Notes: generated by a model not told the origin, from the letters alone. A stretch of DNA of 64,000 nt from Rhynchosporium graminicola (GCA_900074885.1 FJUW01000015.1:291906-355905), one strand, 5' to 3'. Shown: positions 1-11,700, counted from the first letter of the stretch. Numbers and translations are program-made.

Positions 1-1
1 T

Positions 2-1975
2 GTGGGAGATGTGAACCATCCCGAAGACAGGTTCATCTACCTTGTCTTAGACACACAGTCCGGTGACACAGCAGTCAGATATGGCATTTTAGAAGGGCTT
101 ACAGAACTCGGTCCGGATTATGCGGTTTATGGACAGCATAATATTGCTGTTACTGGAACACATTCACATTCTGGTCCCGGCGCATGGCTTAACTATCTAC
201 TACCGCAAATCACCAGCAAGGGATTTGATAAGCAGAGTTATCAAGCTATCGTCGATGGTGCTGTTCTGTCTATACAGAGAGCACAAGCCAGTTTGCAGCC
301 TGGTTACTTGACCGTTGGATCCACGAAAGTGTTTGGTGCCAATATTAACAGAAGTCTTTACGCTTACCTCGCCAACCCGGAAGAGGAGAGGGCGAAGTAC
401 AACGAGAGTGCCGTGGACGATGGCTCTGTTGAGAAGACTTTAACACTTCTAAAATTCCAGCGGGCCTCTGATGGTAAAAGTACCGGTGTTCTCACCTGGT
501 TTCCCACTCATGGAACATCGATGCTGGGCAATAACACTCTCATTTCTGGAGACAACAAAGGTGTTGCGGCCACTTTGTTCGAGAAGAGCTTTTCCGCGGA
601 TGATAACGTCGCTGAGGGTTACGTGGCAGGGTTCTCGCAAGCAAATGTTGGAGATACCAGTCCGAATGTCCTCGGAGCCTGGTGTGAGGACGGGTCTGAT
701 CAAAAGTGTAGCTTCAGAAATAGTACCTGCAGTGATGGTAAGAGTCAGTACTGCCATGCTCGTGGCCCATTTTTCAGAGTGAAAGATAATGGTGCTTCAT
801 CCTGCTATGAGGTTGGAAAGAGACAATTCGAGCCTGCAAGAAATTTATACGATCATCTCGATACCGAAGGAACATCCATCATTGGCTCATCTGTCAAGTC
901 ATTCCACACTTTCCAAGACATGACCAATTTCAGCTTCCCCTTAGCCAACGGGAGCTATGCGCATACATGCCCAGCAGCTTTGGGGTATTCCTTTGCTGCG
1001 GGCACCTCTGACGGACCTGGCGCTTTTGATTTCACCCAAAATGATCCCAAAGATCCAAATGCTTCACCTGTCTGGAGAGTCGTTTCTGGCCTGATCAAGG
1101 AACCTAATGAGGATCAAAAGCGTTGCCACTATCCCAAACCTATTCTACTCGACGTGGGAGAGCTCCAAAATCCGTACCTGTGGACGCCAAATATAGTTGA
1201 TGTCCAAGTCCTGCGCGTAGGACAGTTAGTGATAATCGTCAGCCCAGGAGAGGCGACCACAATGGCCGGCCGCCGTTGGAAAGAGGCTATCCACGATTCA
1301 GCTTCTTCTCTCGCACTTTCCGCCTCGCCATCCGTTGATCCATTTGTAGTCCTGGGTGGTCCAGCAAACAGCTACACGCATTACATCGCTACGACGGAAG
1401 AATACGGTATTCAGCGTTATGAAGGGGCTTCAACACTTTACGGACCATACACACTAAACGCATACATCAACTTAACGCTCAGCTACCTCCCGTATCTCAG
1501 CTCATCATCAACCGCTCGTCTTTCTCCAGGCCCCTTGCCGCCAGATAATCGCAACCGCTCTCTCTCCTTCATTACAGGCGTCGTCTACGACGGTACACCG
1601 ATCTTCAAGCATTTCGGCGACGTCAAAACAGACGTTCGACCCGCATACAAGATAGGCGACCTTGTGTCCGCTACTTTCGTAGGAGCGAATCCGCGCAACA
1701 ATCTCCGTTTGGAGCAAACCTACGCTGCGATCGAAAGGCTCGATACAGATACCGCTCAGTGGGCTAGAGTCAGAGACGATAGTGATTGGAGCTTGGTCTT
1801 CAATTGGAAGCGCACTAGTAGTGTATTGGGTACGAGTGAAGTTGAGATTGTTTGGGAGACGGAGGATTGGGCTGAGGTGGGACAGTATAGGGTGAGGTAT
1901 TATGGGGACTCGAAGGCGGCCGGAGGTACGATTACAGGGTTTGAGGGGGTTAGTGCGGAGTTTGTCCTGGTTTGA
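2..1975 (+). CDS. Neutral ceramidase, 5'-truncated by the window edge
   Basis: Neutral/alkaline ceramidases hydrolyse the amide bond of ceramide to sphingosine and fatty acid, usually as secreted or membrane-facing enzymes. The visible 657 residues cover the catalytic domain without its N-terminus (the frame is already open at base 2, so the signal peptide and first ~80-100 residues lie upstream). Family marks: GTHSHSGPG near residue 52 (zinc-ligand His residues), WFPTHGTSM, and NTLISGDNKG, which holds the catalytic serine of the family, then a C-terminal immunoglobulin-like part after about residue 520 (GVVYDGTPIFKHFGDV). Several Cys residues fit an exported enzyme. No intron interrupts the visible part. 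Stop TGA at 1973-1975. The identification is secure; whether there is a signal peptide cannot be seen here. Confidence 0.93.
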   Translation: MGDVNHPEDRFIYLVLDTQSGDTAVRYGILEGLTELGPDYAVYGQHNIAVTGTHSHSGPGAWLNYLLPQITSKGFDKQSYQAIVDGAVLSIQRAQASLQPGYLTVGSTKVFGANINRSLYAYLANPEEERAKYNESAVDDGSVEKTLTLLKFQRASDGKSTGVLTWFPTHGTSMLGNNTLISGDNKGVAATLFEKSFSADDNVAEGYVAGFSQANVGDTSPNVLGAWCEDGSDQKCSFRNSTCSDGKSQYCHARGPFFRVKDNGASSCYEVGKRQFEPARNLYDHLDTEGTSIIGSSVKSFHTFQDMTNFSFPLANGSYAHTCPAALGYSFAAGTSDGPGAFDFTQNDPKDPNASPVWRVVSGLIKEPNEDQKRCHYPKPILLDVGELQNPYLWTPNIVDVQVLRVGQLVIIVSPGEATTMAGRRWKEAIHDSASSLALSASPSVDPFVVLGGPANSYTHYIATTEEYGIQRYEGASTLYGPYTLNAYINLTLSYLPYLSSSSTARLSPGPLPPDNRNRSLSFITGVVYDGTPIFKHFGDVKTDVRPAYKIGDLVSATFVGANPRNNLRLEQTYAAIERLDTDTAQWARVRDDSDWSLVFNWKRTSSVLGTSEVEIVWETEDWAEVGQYRVRYYGDSKAAGGTITGFEGVSAEFVLV

Positions 1976-2632
1976 TATTTGTAATAGGTAAGGACGGTAA
2001 CTTTATTTCGCCAGCCGACTAGGTTCGTGTCTGGTGTAAAAAATCAAGATTGACATCTTAAGAAGTCTCAGCATGGAGATATTGTTTAGTAACGACTTCA
2101 TAAAAATCAAAACAAATAAGCAAGATGAAATTCTCAAATGTGGTCAAAGCTCGAAACAGGAACATAATCTCCCATTCCGGAATAAGATTTTCCGAAACTT
2201 CATCTAGTGGCACTACCCTTGCCCCGTTCATAGTCATTTCCTTGTTGACATTTGCAGTTTTCAAGCGCTCGAGCTGTAGGAATGCAGCGTAGAAGCCAGT
2301 TCCGTCGTGTTTTTCTCGTCGCGCTTTTCTCGGCGTAAGCCTGCAAAGCTGTTACCATCAGTAAAATGACCTTCTTGGCCCTTCATCTTATCTTGACCTA
2401 GCTCCTTAGGCTCACATGAGCCAATGTTGTAGACTTAGCATTCATGATAATGCTCGATGCAATCTAGGATACGACAGGTTGCTGTGCTTTCAAATGTATA
2501 AGAAGGCATTGTGTCTCCGCATAAAGTAGTCCATCTTCACTATTCTCCCGCTCGATTACCAGCATCACTTGCGGTACACACAAAGCTGTGATAATATCCC
2601 GGATTCGTTAGCAAATCTCACTCCCTATCATC
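1976..2632. other. Intergenic: ceramidase 3' flank and promoter-like sequence
   Basis: No coding sequence that I can support. A TATA-like run (TATAAGAA, about 2497-2504) lies some 130 bases before the candidate small secreted protein. Confidence 0.5.
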
Positions 2633-3023
2633 ATGAAGTACATACTCCAACTGTCTATGTCCGCCTCTACAGTAAGTCTTCCACACCAGATTCGCATTGT
2701 ATTTCAGAGCTTAACCTGCCGTCAAGGCCTTTGCGGCTGCCCTTCACGATGGCGTAGAAGTGATCAGGGCCTTCGATATAGCCTTGTATGGGGGCCCCAT
2801 ATTGGATCTCCAGATCACTGATCCTCGATTTCCTGGCCAAGTCTTCAGGGGACCCGGGGATGAGATTTACAAGAAGATTATAGGGCTTAAACTAGAACTC
2901 TTCGTCGATGGTGTCCTCATCGCATCGAATCCTGTGCCTAGATCGTCCGCTCAGGCGCCCACATCTCAGTCAGTTTGTGTCTCTCAAATTGGTTTTGGTG
3001 GACATCGGAGGAGAGTACTATAG
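2633..3023 (+). CDS. Candidate small secreted protein (111 aa), function unknown
   Basis: Two exons, 2633-2671 and 2727-3023, separated by a 55-nt intron with a GTAAGT donor and CAAG acceptor; both junctions are phase 0. Exon 1 alone encodes 13 residues, and together the first 20 or so residues read as a signal peptide (MKYILQLSMSAST followed by AFAAAL). The remaining ~90 residues include YGGPILDLQITDPRFPGQ and KLELFVDGVLIASN, which look like real protein but which I do not recognise. There is one Cys only, so this is not a typical Cys-rich effector. It stands alone in a gene-poor stretch between the ceramidase and the interrupted minus-strand tract, a setting typical of lineage-specific genes. 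The C-terminus may be wrong if a further intron exists. Moderate to low confidence, because no family match supports it. Confidence 0.42.
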
Positions 3024-4051
3024 TTCCCAAGTCCTGACTTCGTCAACAGCCGTTTTTAAATCGATAGCGCACTTATCAGCCACCTTTGCGAGAAGACTAG
3101 TGACAGTCCCTGCCCTATTTTTCAGATCATCCACAAGCCAAATCAGGCCGTGTCATAGTCTTGTGTAAACATCTCGCATCAGTTAAAGTTTAGAGAATCT
3201 CTCGATAAGATCCTCCTGGCTTTTGCACTTTCCGGTCTTAAAGTCTCGACCGTTTCATAAAGCTTTCCAAGTCCGGCGTAACAGAATTTATGTAAACATT
3301 ACACATGATGTAGGTTAGGCACACATGAAAGCGCCTCGTAGGGAGGTAAGCCTCGGTAAGCTTCATCACTTGAACCGTGCAATACAAGATTTCCGATGAT
3401 CAGTCGTATAGTATAGTCAATAGCCGAATGTATTCATGAAATGATTTTGCATTGCAAAACAACCCCAATTGAAGGACTTACTTGAGTGAAGAAGCATATA
3501 GGTCAGTAGACGTCAAGCCAAGACCTCATGTCGGCCGCGAAAGCTTCAGTCGGCCTATCTCTACTGATAACCCTGTAGACATCATTGACATGAATTTTCA
3601 AAAAGGTACGGATTAGATTGTACTGGCGGCCTACACTTGGTGAAGAAAGCTGCGCTCTCGAAGAAATATACTGGTTAGAACACTGCTTCCGTCACTGATA
3701 CATCTGTAGGATTCCAAATGGACGGTGCTTCGAATCAAGCTGCCAAGAAGCCGACCTTCAGTAAGTTTCAGTTGGAGGCTTTAGTCTTGAGACTATTGGG
3801 ACTGATAATTCGTAAAGAAACATTACTGTTGTAATATTATAGAAGCGCAAGACTGCTGAACTTGGATTAGACATATATATAAGACCTACGGTTTTGCTGT
3901 GCAGGTGTAAATATCGTTGTTTACCTTTCTCGAGCCTTAAGCGAAAGTGGGGCCTCGCGTTTAAAGAAGTATAACTGGATAATAAGAGAAACTGAATATA
4001 CCTGCTTTCAAGAACACTCACATGTTGTAAATTCACGTTGCCACGCTTCAA
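3024..4051. other. Gene-poor AT-rich stretch
   Basis: All six frames are broken by frequent stops. I see no recognisable domain, RNA gene or repeat. Confidence 0.5.
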
Positions 4052-4859
4052 TTACATCGCGTTAAACCACACCCAATCCAGGGCGAAATATGAAGCAGCT
4101 CCGTCGACAGGAACTTCCAAGTCGGAAATTTCGGAAATTGCCTGAATGCATCCGACACAACAATACGGCAAGTTGCTTCTTCTCCTCATAGTTGGGCCTT
4201 CGGACGTCACATAAAAGCTTAAGCTGTCAAAGATACATGAGAGCTCATTGAAGCTTTGTCGCGTCCATCTCGGTGAGAACCTCGCTGTAAGTGAATAATT
4301 GAGAGGATATAAAATGCCGCACCTTCAATTATAGCTTTAAGTCAAAGGGAAAGTCTTTCATGTAACTTTTTAGCTCACTTAGAAAGCGCCACGTATTGAT
4401 ATTCGGGCAAAAGAAGACATAAGCCTTGCACTAATGAGGAGCCAAAAATGGATAAACAATACCCAAGAAACTTCCCATGTCAAACCGCTCTTCTTCGTAA
4501 CACTAACAAACCCAAGGAAGACAATGTATTACCCGGTAAAAGCACTTACCACAGTATCCACAGTCATGAGCACTACAAGCAGTAAAGTAATCCGCGTCCC
4601 CGGATGATGATGGCGACCAATGCTCTTCTCGGCGATGAAGATAGTCATCGCCATCGTCAACATCTTCCACATCCTTATCGATAAAGTCCCCCGACTGTTT
4701 GACTCCAGAGTCTGGATCTTTATTACATGACAGCTTTTCTTCTGACTTGTGTGCCGTCACAGCTCCACTGATCAATTCCCAGTCTTCGACTCTCTCTGCC
4801 TCGGACTTGACCACTGGAGATTGAGGAGCTGTCGATTTCAGTGCGGTGGTAGATCCCAT
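4052..4859 (-). CDS. Candidate orphan protein with Cys cluster (203 aa)
   Basis: Three-exon model read on the minus strand: 4859-4533, 4430-4379 and 4284-4052. Donors are GTAATA and GTGAGC, acceptors TTAG and ACAG; lengths 327, 52 and 233 nt keep one frame to a TAA. The first ~85 residues are acidic and polar (DKDVEDVDDGDDYLH), followed by a Cys cluster spanning the first junction (ACSAHDCGYCGKCFYR then CKAYVFFC) and a third exon with NLPYCCVGCIQAIS and the end LDWVWFNAM. The Cys spacing suggests metal binding, but I recognise no family. An alternative donor eight bases earlier in exon 1 (GTAAGT at 4547) is stronger yet puts exon 2 out of frame with exon 3, so the first junction is the weak point. 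Could be a decaying member of a lineage-specific family, like the tract just upstream. Confidence 0.42.
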
Positions 4860-4974
4860 GTCATGATCAAGACTTGCCGGAAGATCAATGGTCGAAGCTG
4901 GACGTGGAACATTTGCTCGCTAGTGGTGTGGATTGACCGGATCCTTCTGGTAAAGGTTGACCTCGAAGAACAAG

Positions 4975-5510
4975 TTATGAGCCACACACTTGAAATTCTT
5001 GTATCTTAAGGATGTTAGCCTCAGCTTCACAGAGTCTGGTGGATTATATGGGATTATGAGGATCGGAAACGGCCACCTACGAGTTGAGTTTCTCAAAGTT
5101 TGCATCGATGATGTCTTTCTCCGTAATCTCGCGAAAGCTTGCTTCTACAACCGAGTTGGTCGCGCCTGCGAAGTAACTCTTTCACTCCAAAGCTCCAAAG
5201 TTCTTCTGGCGTAAAACCTGGACGACATAGGCTGCTGTATCAAGTAGTGATGTTTCTGGCTCAGATGAAGTTTCGGATACAGCAGCAGCAGGAGACTTTG
5301 ACCATTTTAGGAAGGTAGAGAACTTCGATTCATGATCCAATTGCTTTGGTCTGTAGGGCATGAGAGATGAGCAACAGAAAGTTTCTGACATAGTGTGTAC
5401 TGTTGATAGTCGACCGAGGCGTTGTGGTGACACTTATTACAGTTACAGTATTCTGAGTCCAGAACGTTGCAGACGACGTAAAAGTCTTTTGTCCATTTCG
5501 GGAACTTCTG
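4975..5510 (-). pseudogene. Interrupted minus-strand coding tract, unknown family
   Basis: From an ATG at 5391 the frame runs 69 codons (MSETFCCSSLMPYRPKQ; ... DTAAYVVQVLRQKNFGALE), meets one TGA at 5184-5182, then continues for 32 good codons (SYFAGATNSVVEASFREITE) to a GTAGGT donor at 5075; splicing to an ACCAG acceptor keeps the frame for LCEAEANILKIQEFQVCGS and a TAA at 4977-4975. One stop inside an otherwise coherent two-exon frame suggests a recently broken gene or a base error. A second minus frame overlaps its 5' part (5510-5307) and reads Cys-rich (VLDSEYCNCNKCHHNASV), so the true 5' end is unresolved. No family recognised. Confidence 0.38.
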
Positions 5511-5619
5511 TCAGCTAATATAGCAATTTATGGGACAACGTGCTTCGTAGTGTATCTCGATCCTTCTCACGATGGCTCATGTCTGGACCCGAAATTGGTA
5601 GAACAGCCTTGAAGGCAAG

Positions 5620-5955
5620 TCACTTTACGGTTCCAATATCGTTTCCGACGCAAAGAAATCCCTCAGCTTGCCAATAACTTATAGTTCGGATTTCGTTAGC
5701 CGCCCATATCGTGCCGAGCAAAATTTCAGACTCAAAATCGGGCCTGTCATCAATTACTGGGATGCAGGAACCCGATGGCCAAGGCTTCCAAGACACTAAA
5801 ATCGAGGCCTACAACGAATTACCCCCATTTTCTTTTAGGGACATTGAAGAAAAGCGGCAATCAAATACTAATGCTGGGATGATGTCTATGAGGCAATATT
5901 CGAATCGGGCGAAGCGATTTGGGCCACCATCGTATTCTATTATTTCGGAATTTCA
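5620..5955 (-). pseudogene. Degraded coding fragment, WD40-like in style
   Basis: One minus frame is open from 5952 to 5623 except for a single TAG at 5811-5809, and is bounded by TGA codons at 5955-5953 and 5622-5620. It reads PNRFARFEYCLIDIIPALVF before the TAG and ILLGTIWAANEIRTISYW then GFLCVGNDIGTV after it. The last phrase has the hydrophobic/Gly-Asp rhythm of a WD40 blade, but this is an impression, not a match. The TAG would be CAG after one C-to-T change. The opposite strand carries an 84-codon open frame over the same bases (5711-5965) that resembles nothing I know. Probably part of the same decayed locus as the tract at 4.97-5.5 kb. Confidence 0.35.
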
Positions 5956-6297
5956 AAGTCATTAAAAAGGTAGGGAACTTTAAATTTTTACTTCGAATAA
6001 AGTCCCAAGATACTCCTGAGACTTGATTATTGACTTGCGATCCTCAAAAATACCTGGGTCTTCGTCGTTTGCCGGGACGAATTTGCCCAGCCTTGCATCT
6101 TACAACCAAGCAGACTCTGCCTAGGAAAACACACAAATCTTCCAACGAATGATAAAATAGGAGATGCAACATGAGATATCTCAAATAGTGGAACGCCCAG
6201 ATCGCAGGATTACTGCATGTGAGAGTCGGTTTCGGTTACGTTCGATTTAAGAGTTAATATTTGGTGCCGCTCTGATTTCGCGATGCGTCCTGTCTGA

Positions 6298-6420
6298 TAT
6301 AAAAGGCCGCTCCCATGTTCCAGTCATTGCTTTCATTCTCTTCTTTCTTTACTGCGCTGCAGAGTCTCTGGAAGACCGACATTCTTTCTTTTCTTTTCTA
6401 GCAGCCAGTCATCCATCTCT
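6298..6420 (+). promoter_or_regulatory. TATA box and pyrimidine-rich leader upstream of the zinc-finger relic
   Basis: A TATAAAAG box at 6298-6305 is followed by long C/T-rich tracts (about 6330-6415) of the kind found at transcription start sites and leaders of well-expressed fungal genes. The relic coding sequence begins shortly after, so this is likely its old promoter. Confidence 0.4.
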
Positions 6421-6831
6421 TCCCAATTTTTGGCCCGAAATTGGGCTTTTCTCTCCTTGTAGAGGAAAGTCCCCCCTTCGACTCGCTTAGGGAATCTTTA
6501 CGATACCAACCAGGCGAGATTACTTGATCAACAACACTTAAATCTCATCGACCCTCGCCTCTTAGATATTCGTTGCGTGCCCTCTCCCGAATCTTAGCAA
6601 GACTCAAACTCTCAAGAAGAATACTTTCACCGCCAGCCCGGGTTTCCTGGCTTTCCAGAAGTCCAGCCTTAGTCTTCCCAACCTTCAGGGAACAATTCTC
6701 CAAGGAATAATCCACAATATGATCCTCAATCACTACCAGCAGTCGTCAATTCATCACAAGGGCCACATGTCCCACAAGTCTAATGCCAAAAATGCGATCG
6801 TAGCTTTTCCAAGCCATATCAATTAAAGTAA
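6421..6831 (+). pseudogene. C2H2 zinc-finger protein relic with RIP-like stop codons
   Basis: A single plus frame (6421 onward) reads as a Gln/Asn/Pro-rich fungal regulator: LLDQQHLNLIDPRLLDI, then EEYFHRQPGFPGFPEVQP, SSQPSGNNSPRNNPQYDPQ, GPHVPQV and finally CQKCDRSFSKPYQLK, the first half of a C2H2 finger (C-x2-C, F at +5). The frame is cut by TAG at 6460, 6595 and 6670 and TAA at 6781 and 6829; the last one coincides with a possible GTAAGG donor. The first four would be CAG or CAA (or TGG) after C-to-T or G-to-A transition, the pattern left by repeat-induced point mutation. The second half of the finger and later fingers are not visible downstream. Non-functional as it stands. Confidence 0.6.
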
Positions 6832-8738
6832 GGAGCAAAATGGCACTCCCAGTCTCGATATATTTTGATGCTGATAACTCCAAAGTCGTCATCTAAAATC
6901 TCATGAGCGTCCCTTCAAGTGTAGCCTACAAGGCTGCTCAAATCGCGGCTTCCGGTACCAACAAGATCTGACTCGCCATAGTCGAGAACAACATCCCGAA
7001 CATGGCCAAAGTACTGCGGAGGATTTCTTCTGTCCTCACATTTGGTGCTGATATTCCAGGGGTGCAGACACGAAGCGTTTTACCAGAGCCGAGCAATTGG
7101 CGAGACATTTGAGAACCCATACCAAGGGCAGTGGGTAGATGGTGGCAGTTATATTAGATTTATGTTACTTAAGATAATGAAGGCTCCTTACCACCTTCAA
7201 TCACACTCACAAAATTCTCATGACTTTGAAGTGTAACCTTCCATCCTGGAATGGAATTTGGCCATTGCGACTGTCCCAGCTCATCATATCTCTTTTCATG
7301 GCATCTTGAAACTCCGATGATTGGCTCAGTCTGTGTGCTTGGTATTGAAGAAATATTTTAATGGCGTTGCTTCATTGCCGTATACGAGCCTACTCGGAGT
7401 CAGTCCATCAAGGACATTTCGTCTCTTTAAAAAAGATATCTTATTTTATAATTCAAAGAAGTCAACCTAGCGTCAGAAACAGTGAGAAGTCTACATCGCA
7501 TGAGACTTTGGTAATATGGGCTTTCAAGTCCCTTCCTTCGAACGGTGATTGCTGAATCAAAGCTCAATGTTCGGCTGGGCAGCCCGACTTAGCTAATAGT
7601 GAAGCAGATCGCAAGGTACATCCACCTAGGTACCTACCTACCTTTAACCAACACGGGGCACTGTACTTATATTTCAATAAATAGAAGTGCTGAGACTCAA
7701 TTGGCAGATGTTTCAATGAGTGGAGCAACCTCCGGCGATATCGTGAGAAGGTGCGTAACTCCTACACCGTGCAATGGCCTTCTTCTTTCTAATCCGCCTT
7801 GGAATAACTGCTGAACTTGTGGCAATTGCCAGTCATCTAGAGTGCTTTACGTGTCCTTGATTAGGCTCGTCAACAAAAAACTGTCTTCTCGGATTGGGAG
7901 AGTGCTATTACATGCTGTGAAAAGGGATATATGAATAATGATGTCTAGAGAGACAGCGGTCGTAAGGCTAAACCAGTATACCTTTAACGACCTCTTCCCG
8001 CAAATCTAGCAATGAATATCAGGAATTATTGACCCGGCTTGAAAGTACAAACTTGTCTTCCACATGTCCTTGAAAATCACAACAACGTGAAGAGTAAATT
8101 TAATAAGCGAGATAGAATTTTAAGATAGTGTGTACCTAGAAACACCGTCTTTGGATCCTTACCACGCGCCACAAAAGCAGACGAACCAATCACATGACCA
8201 AACTTGGAATGCAAGATAGTTGTCTAACATAGCATGAGAAATGACGACGCGCAACAAGAAGTTGTTTCGGAAGTCGAAAGTTTGGACCGCTTGTGAAAGT
8301 GGATCGAAAGTGCGATTCAGAGAGGACGTTTTACGGCCAGCTTGTGCGTAGCAGGGTGATTCTACAGCTCTCAAGACAGATCATATGCGAGACCCCAGCG
8401 GAGTCGTTGATCACGGCGAACATACCACGTTAATCTTCCAGTCTTTTTAAGCATAGTGTATAGCTTTCATTTGTCATGTTTATAGGGTAGTAGGCCTCGG
8501 ATGCGTATATAGAGGATCATATCGAATCATTGATGGCTAAAAGATCTAGCCTGCTACTTCACAACGCATATACGAGCTGTAGCGCTCTATCTTTTGTGCT
8601 CTCTTTCTGTCCGAATACATCTTGAAAGCCGAATCACTTTCCGAAACTCCATCCACATATCCGTCCCTCCAGTCAGCCGGCTATGCACCTTGTAGACGCC
8701 AAATTCGACGCAAACTAACCCAAATCAAAACCAACCAA
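6832..8738. other. Gene-poor stretch downstream of the zinc-finger relic
   Basis: No intact gene. A plus frame near 6840-7110 (MALPVSIYFDADNSKVV; YKAAQIAASGTNKI; AIVENNIPNMAKVLRRIS) is coherent between stops and may be more of the relic, or chance. TAGGTACCTA, a perfect 10-base palindrome, occurs at 7627-7636. The rest is AT-rich with stops in all frames. Confidence 0.4.
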
Positions 8739-11700
8739 TCAAACTTCCATTGCATCAGGCATATCGTTCGCCCTTCTCTCAGCCGCAATTCTCTTCCGCT
8801 CAGCCACTTCTACAGCGCGGATCTTTTGACGCTCAACCTGATCCACCTGCCATGCGTCCTCAAAGAGAGTGGGCTTCATTCTAGTATCCTCAGGCTTGAG
8901 ACCCAGCTTCCGCACCACCTGAAAAGCGCCGGTACCAACACTCATCGTTTGCCCCATAATGATACACTCGCTGACTCCCTCAATAAGATCAGTTTTCATG
9001 CCAGCCGCGGCATCGAACAAGTGATCAGGCGTCTTCTCGAAAGAGGCAAGTTGTAGAACGCTATCTCGCATCTTAGAGAGACCGAATCGAGTGATACCTA
9101 GAACTTCGCCCTTATATGTCATGACGTCGGCAAGAAGCTGCATGTGTCGAGGATCGATACCCATGTCTCCCATAACGGCACCGATTTCGGTAGCAATTGT
9201 TGTTCGCGCAGCTTCGATTCCTAGGACATCTTTGACTTCCATGACACCGTTACATGTTGTCTTGGAGCCGATAACTCCCTCTGTAGTCATGCAAGCTCGG
9301 AGTCCATAGCCCTCTACAAGAACCATATGAGTTGCCTTCTCTCCGCCTTTCGGCTCGGAGATTTGAATGATAGCCCGAGTGGCGTCAGGATATCCAGAAA
9401 TAGCAATTGCAGGCAGTGCACGCTTCAGGTAATTGACTCGAAGTAATATGTCAGAATAGCCTTCATCGAGAGCACCTTTCTTGGGACCACCACGAGCTCC
9501 CATGTTTCCGCCACTGTCAGGCGTGACATTGATAAACAAGCAATCTCCAGAAATACTGATGTCGTGGTTGCGAATCTTCAGCTTCTTGTTCATGACGATG
9601 GAGTTGGAAATATCTTCCAACCCGAGCCCGAGTTGCATATCGCTGAGAGCTTCCAAGTTGATCCGCAAGCAGATGGCGGAGTTCTTGGCCGACCACATAT
9701 CTTCGACGAAGTGGAGAACTTCTGAAATGTACGTCTTTTCGATGCGGCCTTTGACAACGCGCGCTGCTTCTATCTCATATTTGTTCTCGAGAGGGCAGGT
9801 TATGACGGGCGTACTGATGGACTTCGAAGCGTTGATAATTTCCTTGATTCGAGGAACACCTTGAGTGATACTCATGCCAGCAACACCAGCGAAATGGAAA
9901 GTCTTCAAAGTCATCTGGGTTCCTGGCTCTCCGATAGACTGTGCTCCAACAGCACCCACAGCATGGCCAGGCTCCACGTGTGCCTTAGCATACTTGTCCA
10001 AGCATAAGGAAACAAACATTTGCAAGGTTTTGAGTGACACCTTATGTACACGGTCCATCTGGTCTATTCTAGCCTGGGGTTCATGGATCTTCTTGCGTCT
10101 TCCGCTGGTGGCTTGAGGAGGGTCTTCGCATTCATCAAGACCAGCCATCTGGCGTGCTTTTGCTAAACGGTGAGCGAGACCAGCCACAAAGTCGGTGATT
10201 GTGACAAGGAAGCCGCGAGCACTTTCGAATTCGTCGACGCCATAATCTGTATGATCATCGTAGTCCATCGCTTCACCAAGGACGCCTCTTCTCTTGTATC
10301 GATCACGCTGAGGAGCAAGAAGTTTCTTGCATTCCGCTGTGATCTGGTACGGCAAAAGTCCCGGTTCATTGTTGTCCCAAGTCAAAGCCTCGGAATGGGT
10401 CCATGTCCGCACGAAATGAACAGGCACAGCCGTACCCTCCATATCAACAGGATCCAATTTATCAGCTCCGAATTGAAACTGAACGACAATACCCGATGAA
10501 TTTCTTACGGTATCGTCGTATTGGGTTGACAGGTCCTCGAGAGACTTCATTAATCTTCTGGACATATAACCCGTCTCGGCAGTCTTGACAGCGGTATCTA
10601 CGAGACCTTCACGACCGGAAATAGCGTGGAAGAGGAATTCGGTGGGTCTCAGACCGGTAAAAAAGCTGTTTCTGACGAAACCCTTGGATGGAGGCTGACG
10701 TGCATTTTTGGGGAAATGAGGGAGAGTTCTGTCTTGGAAGCCATCTGCAACACGTTGTCCTCCAATAATCTGTTGTCCGACAACAGCAACCATTTGAGCG
10801 ACGTTGATATTCGAACCTTTTGATCCAGACTTGGCCATGACAAGCGGGGCATTCCATTTGCTGAGAGTGTTGATGCAGTATTCTCCTGCATCTTGTCTAA
10901 CCTTACTCAGGACACCAGATATCTTGGTTTCCAAACTTTCTTCCATATCGCAACCAGCGGCCTTCTCTAGAGTTCCTTTCTTAAATTGATCGATCAGTTT
11001 ATCAGACTCTCTGTAAGCATCTGCGATAAGTGAGGCTTTCTTTTCCGTGAGCTTCTGAGAAGGATATACGTCACTGATTCCAATAGAAAATCCCATGTTT
11101 GTAAGGTAACGAGCCGAAATTTTGGCAAGTCTATCCATGGCTATGACAGCCTCGTCGGGACCAAAGTCTCGTAAAATGACATAGAATATTGAATCTTTTT
11201 TCCCAGATCCAACAGTGGTTTTATCCATTCGACCACACATAACTTCGGAATTGCGAACCACGAGCCAGCCATCGTTGATGTCCATATCCGGGCACTGACC
11301 AGGTACTGGTTTATAGTCTCGGCATTTGGCGTCCAAGTTGACTTTCACAATAGATTCTTTATTTGGTTTCATAAGGATGCTGAAAACCTGTTTCCCGGTC
11401 CAGAGTGCCTCGGGCTTGATGATTGCTGGAGGCGGAAGATCCAACTGAGTATTGGCATCTACCATGTACATGCATAGCGTAGTAAAGGTTTTTCGATCAA
11501 AGAAGTTTTCCTTGCTACTTAACAGGTATGCAGCGGTGATGAAATCTTGGGTAGCTGAAATGATAGGCTCTCCGTTCTTCGGAGTAGAAAGATTGTTCTT
11601 GACTCCCATGAGGTTGATGGCTTCTGTCCTGGCTTCCTCCGTTTGCGGAACGTGCAAGTTCATCTCGTCGCCATCAAAATCGGCGTTGTAGGGATTACAT

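Noticed and set aside
8622..9056. 144-codon plus-strand open frame
   Set aside because: Antisense to the conserved C-terminus of RPC1.
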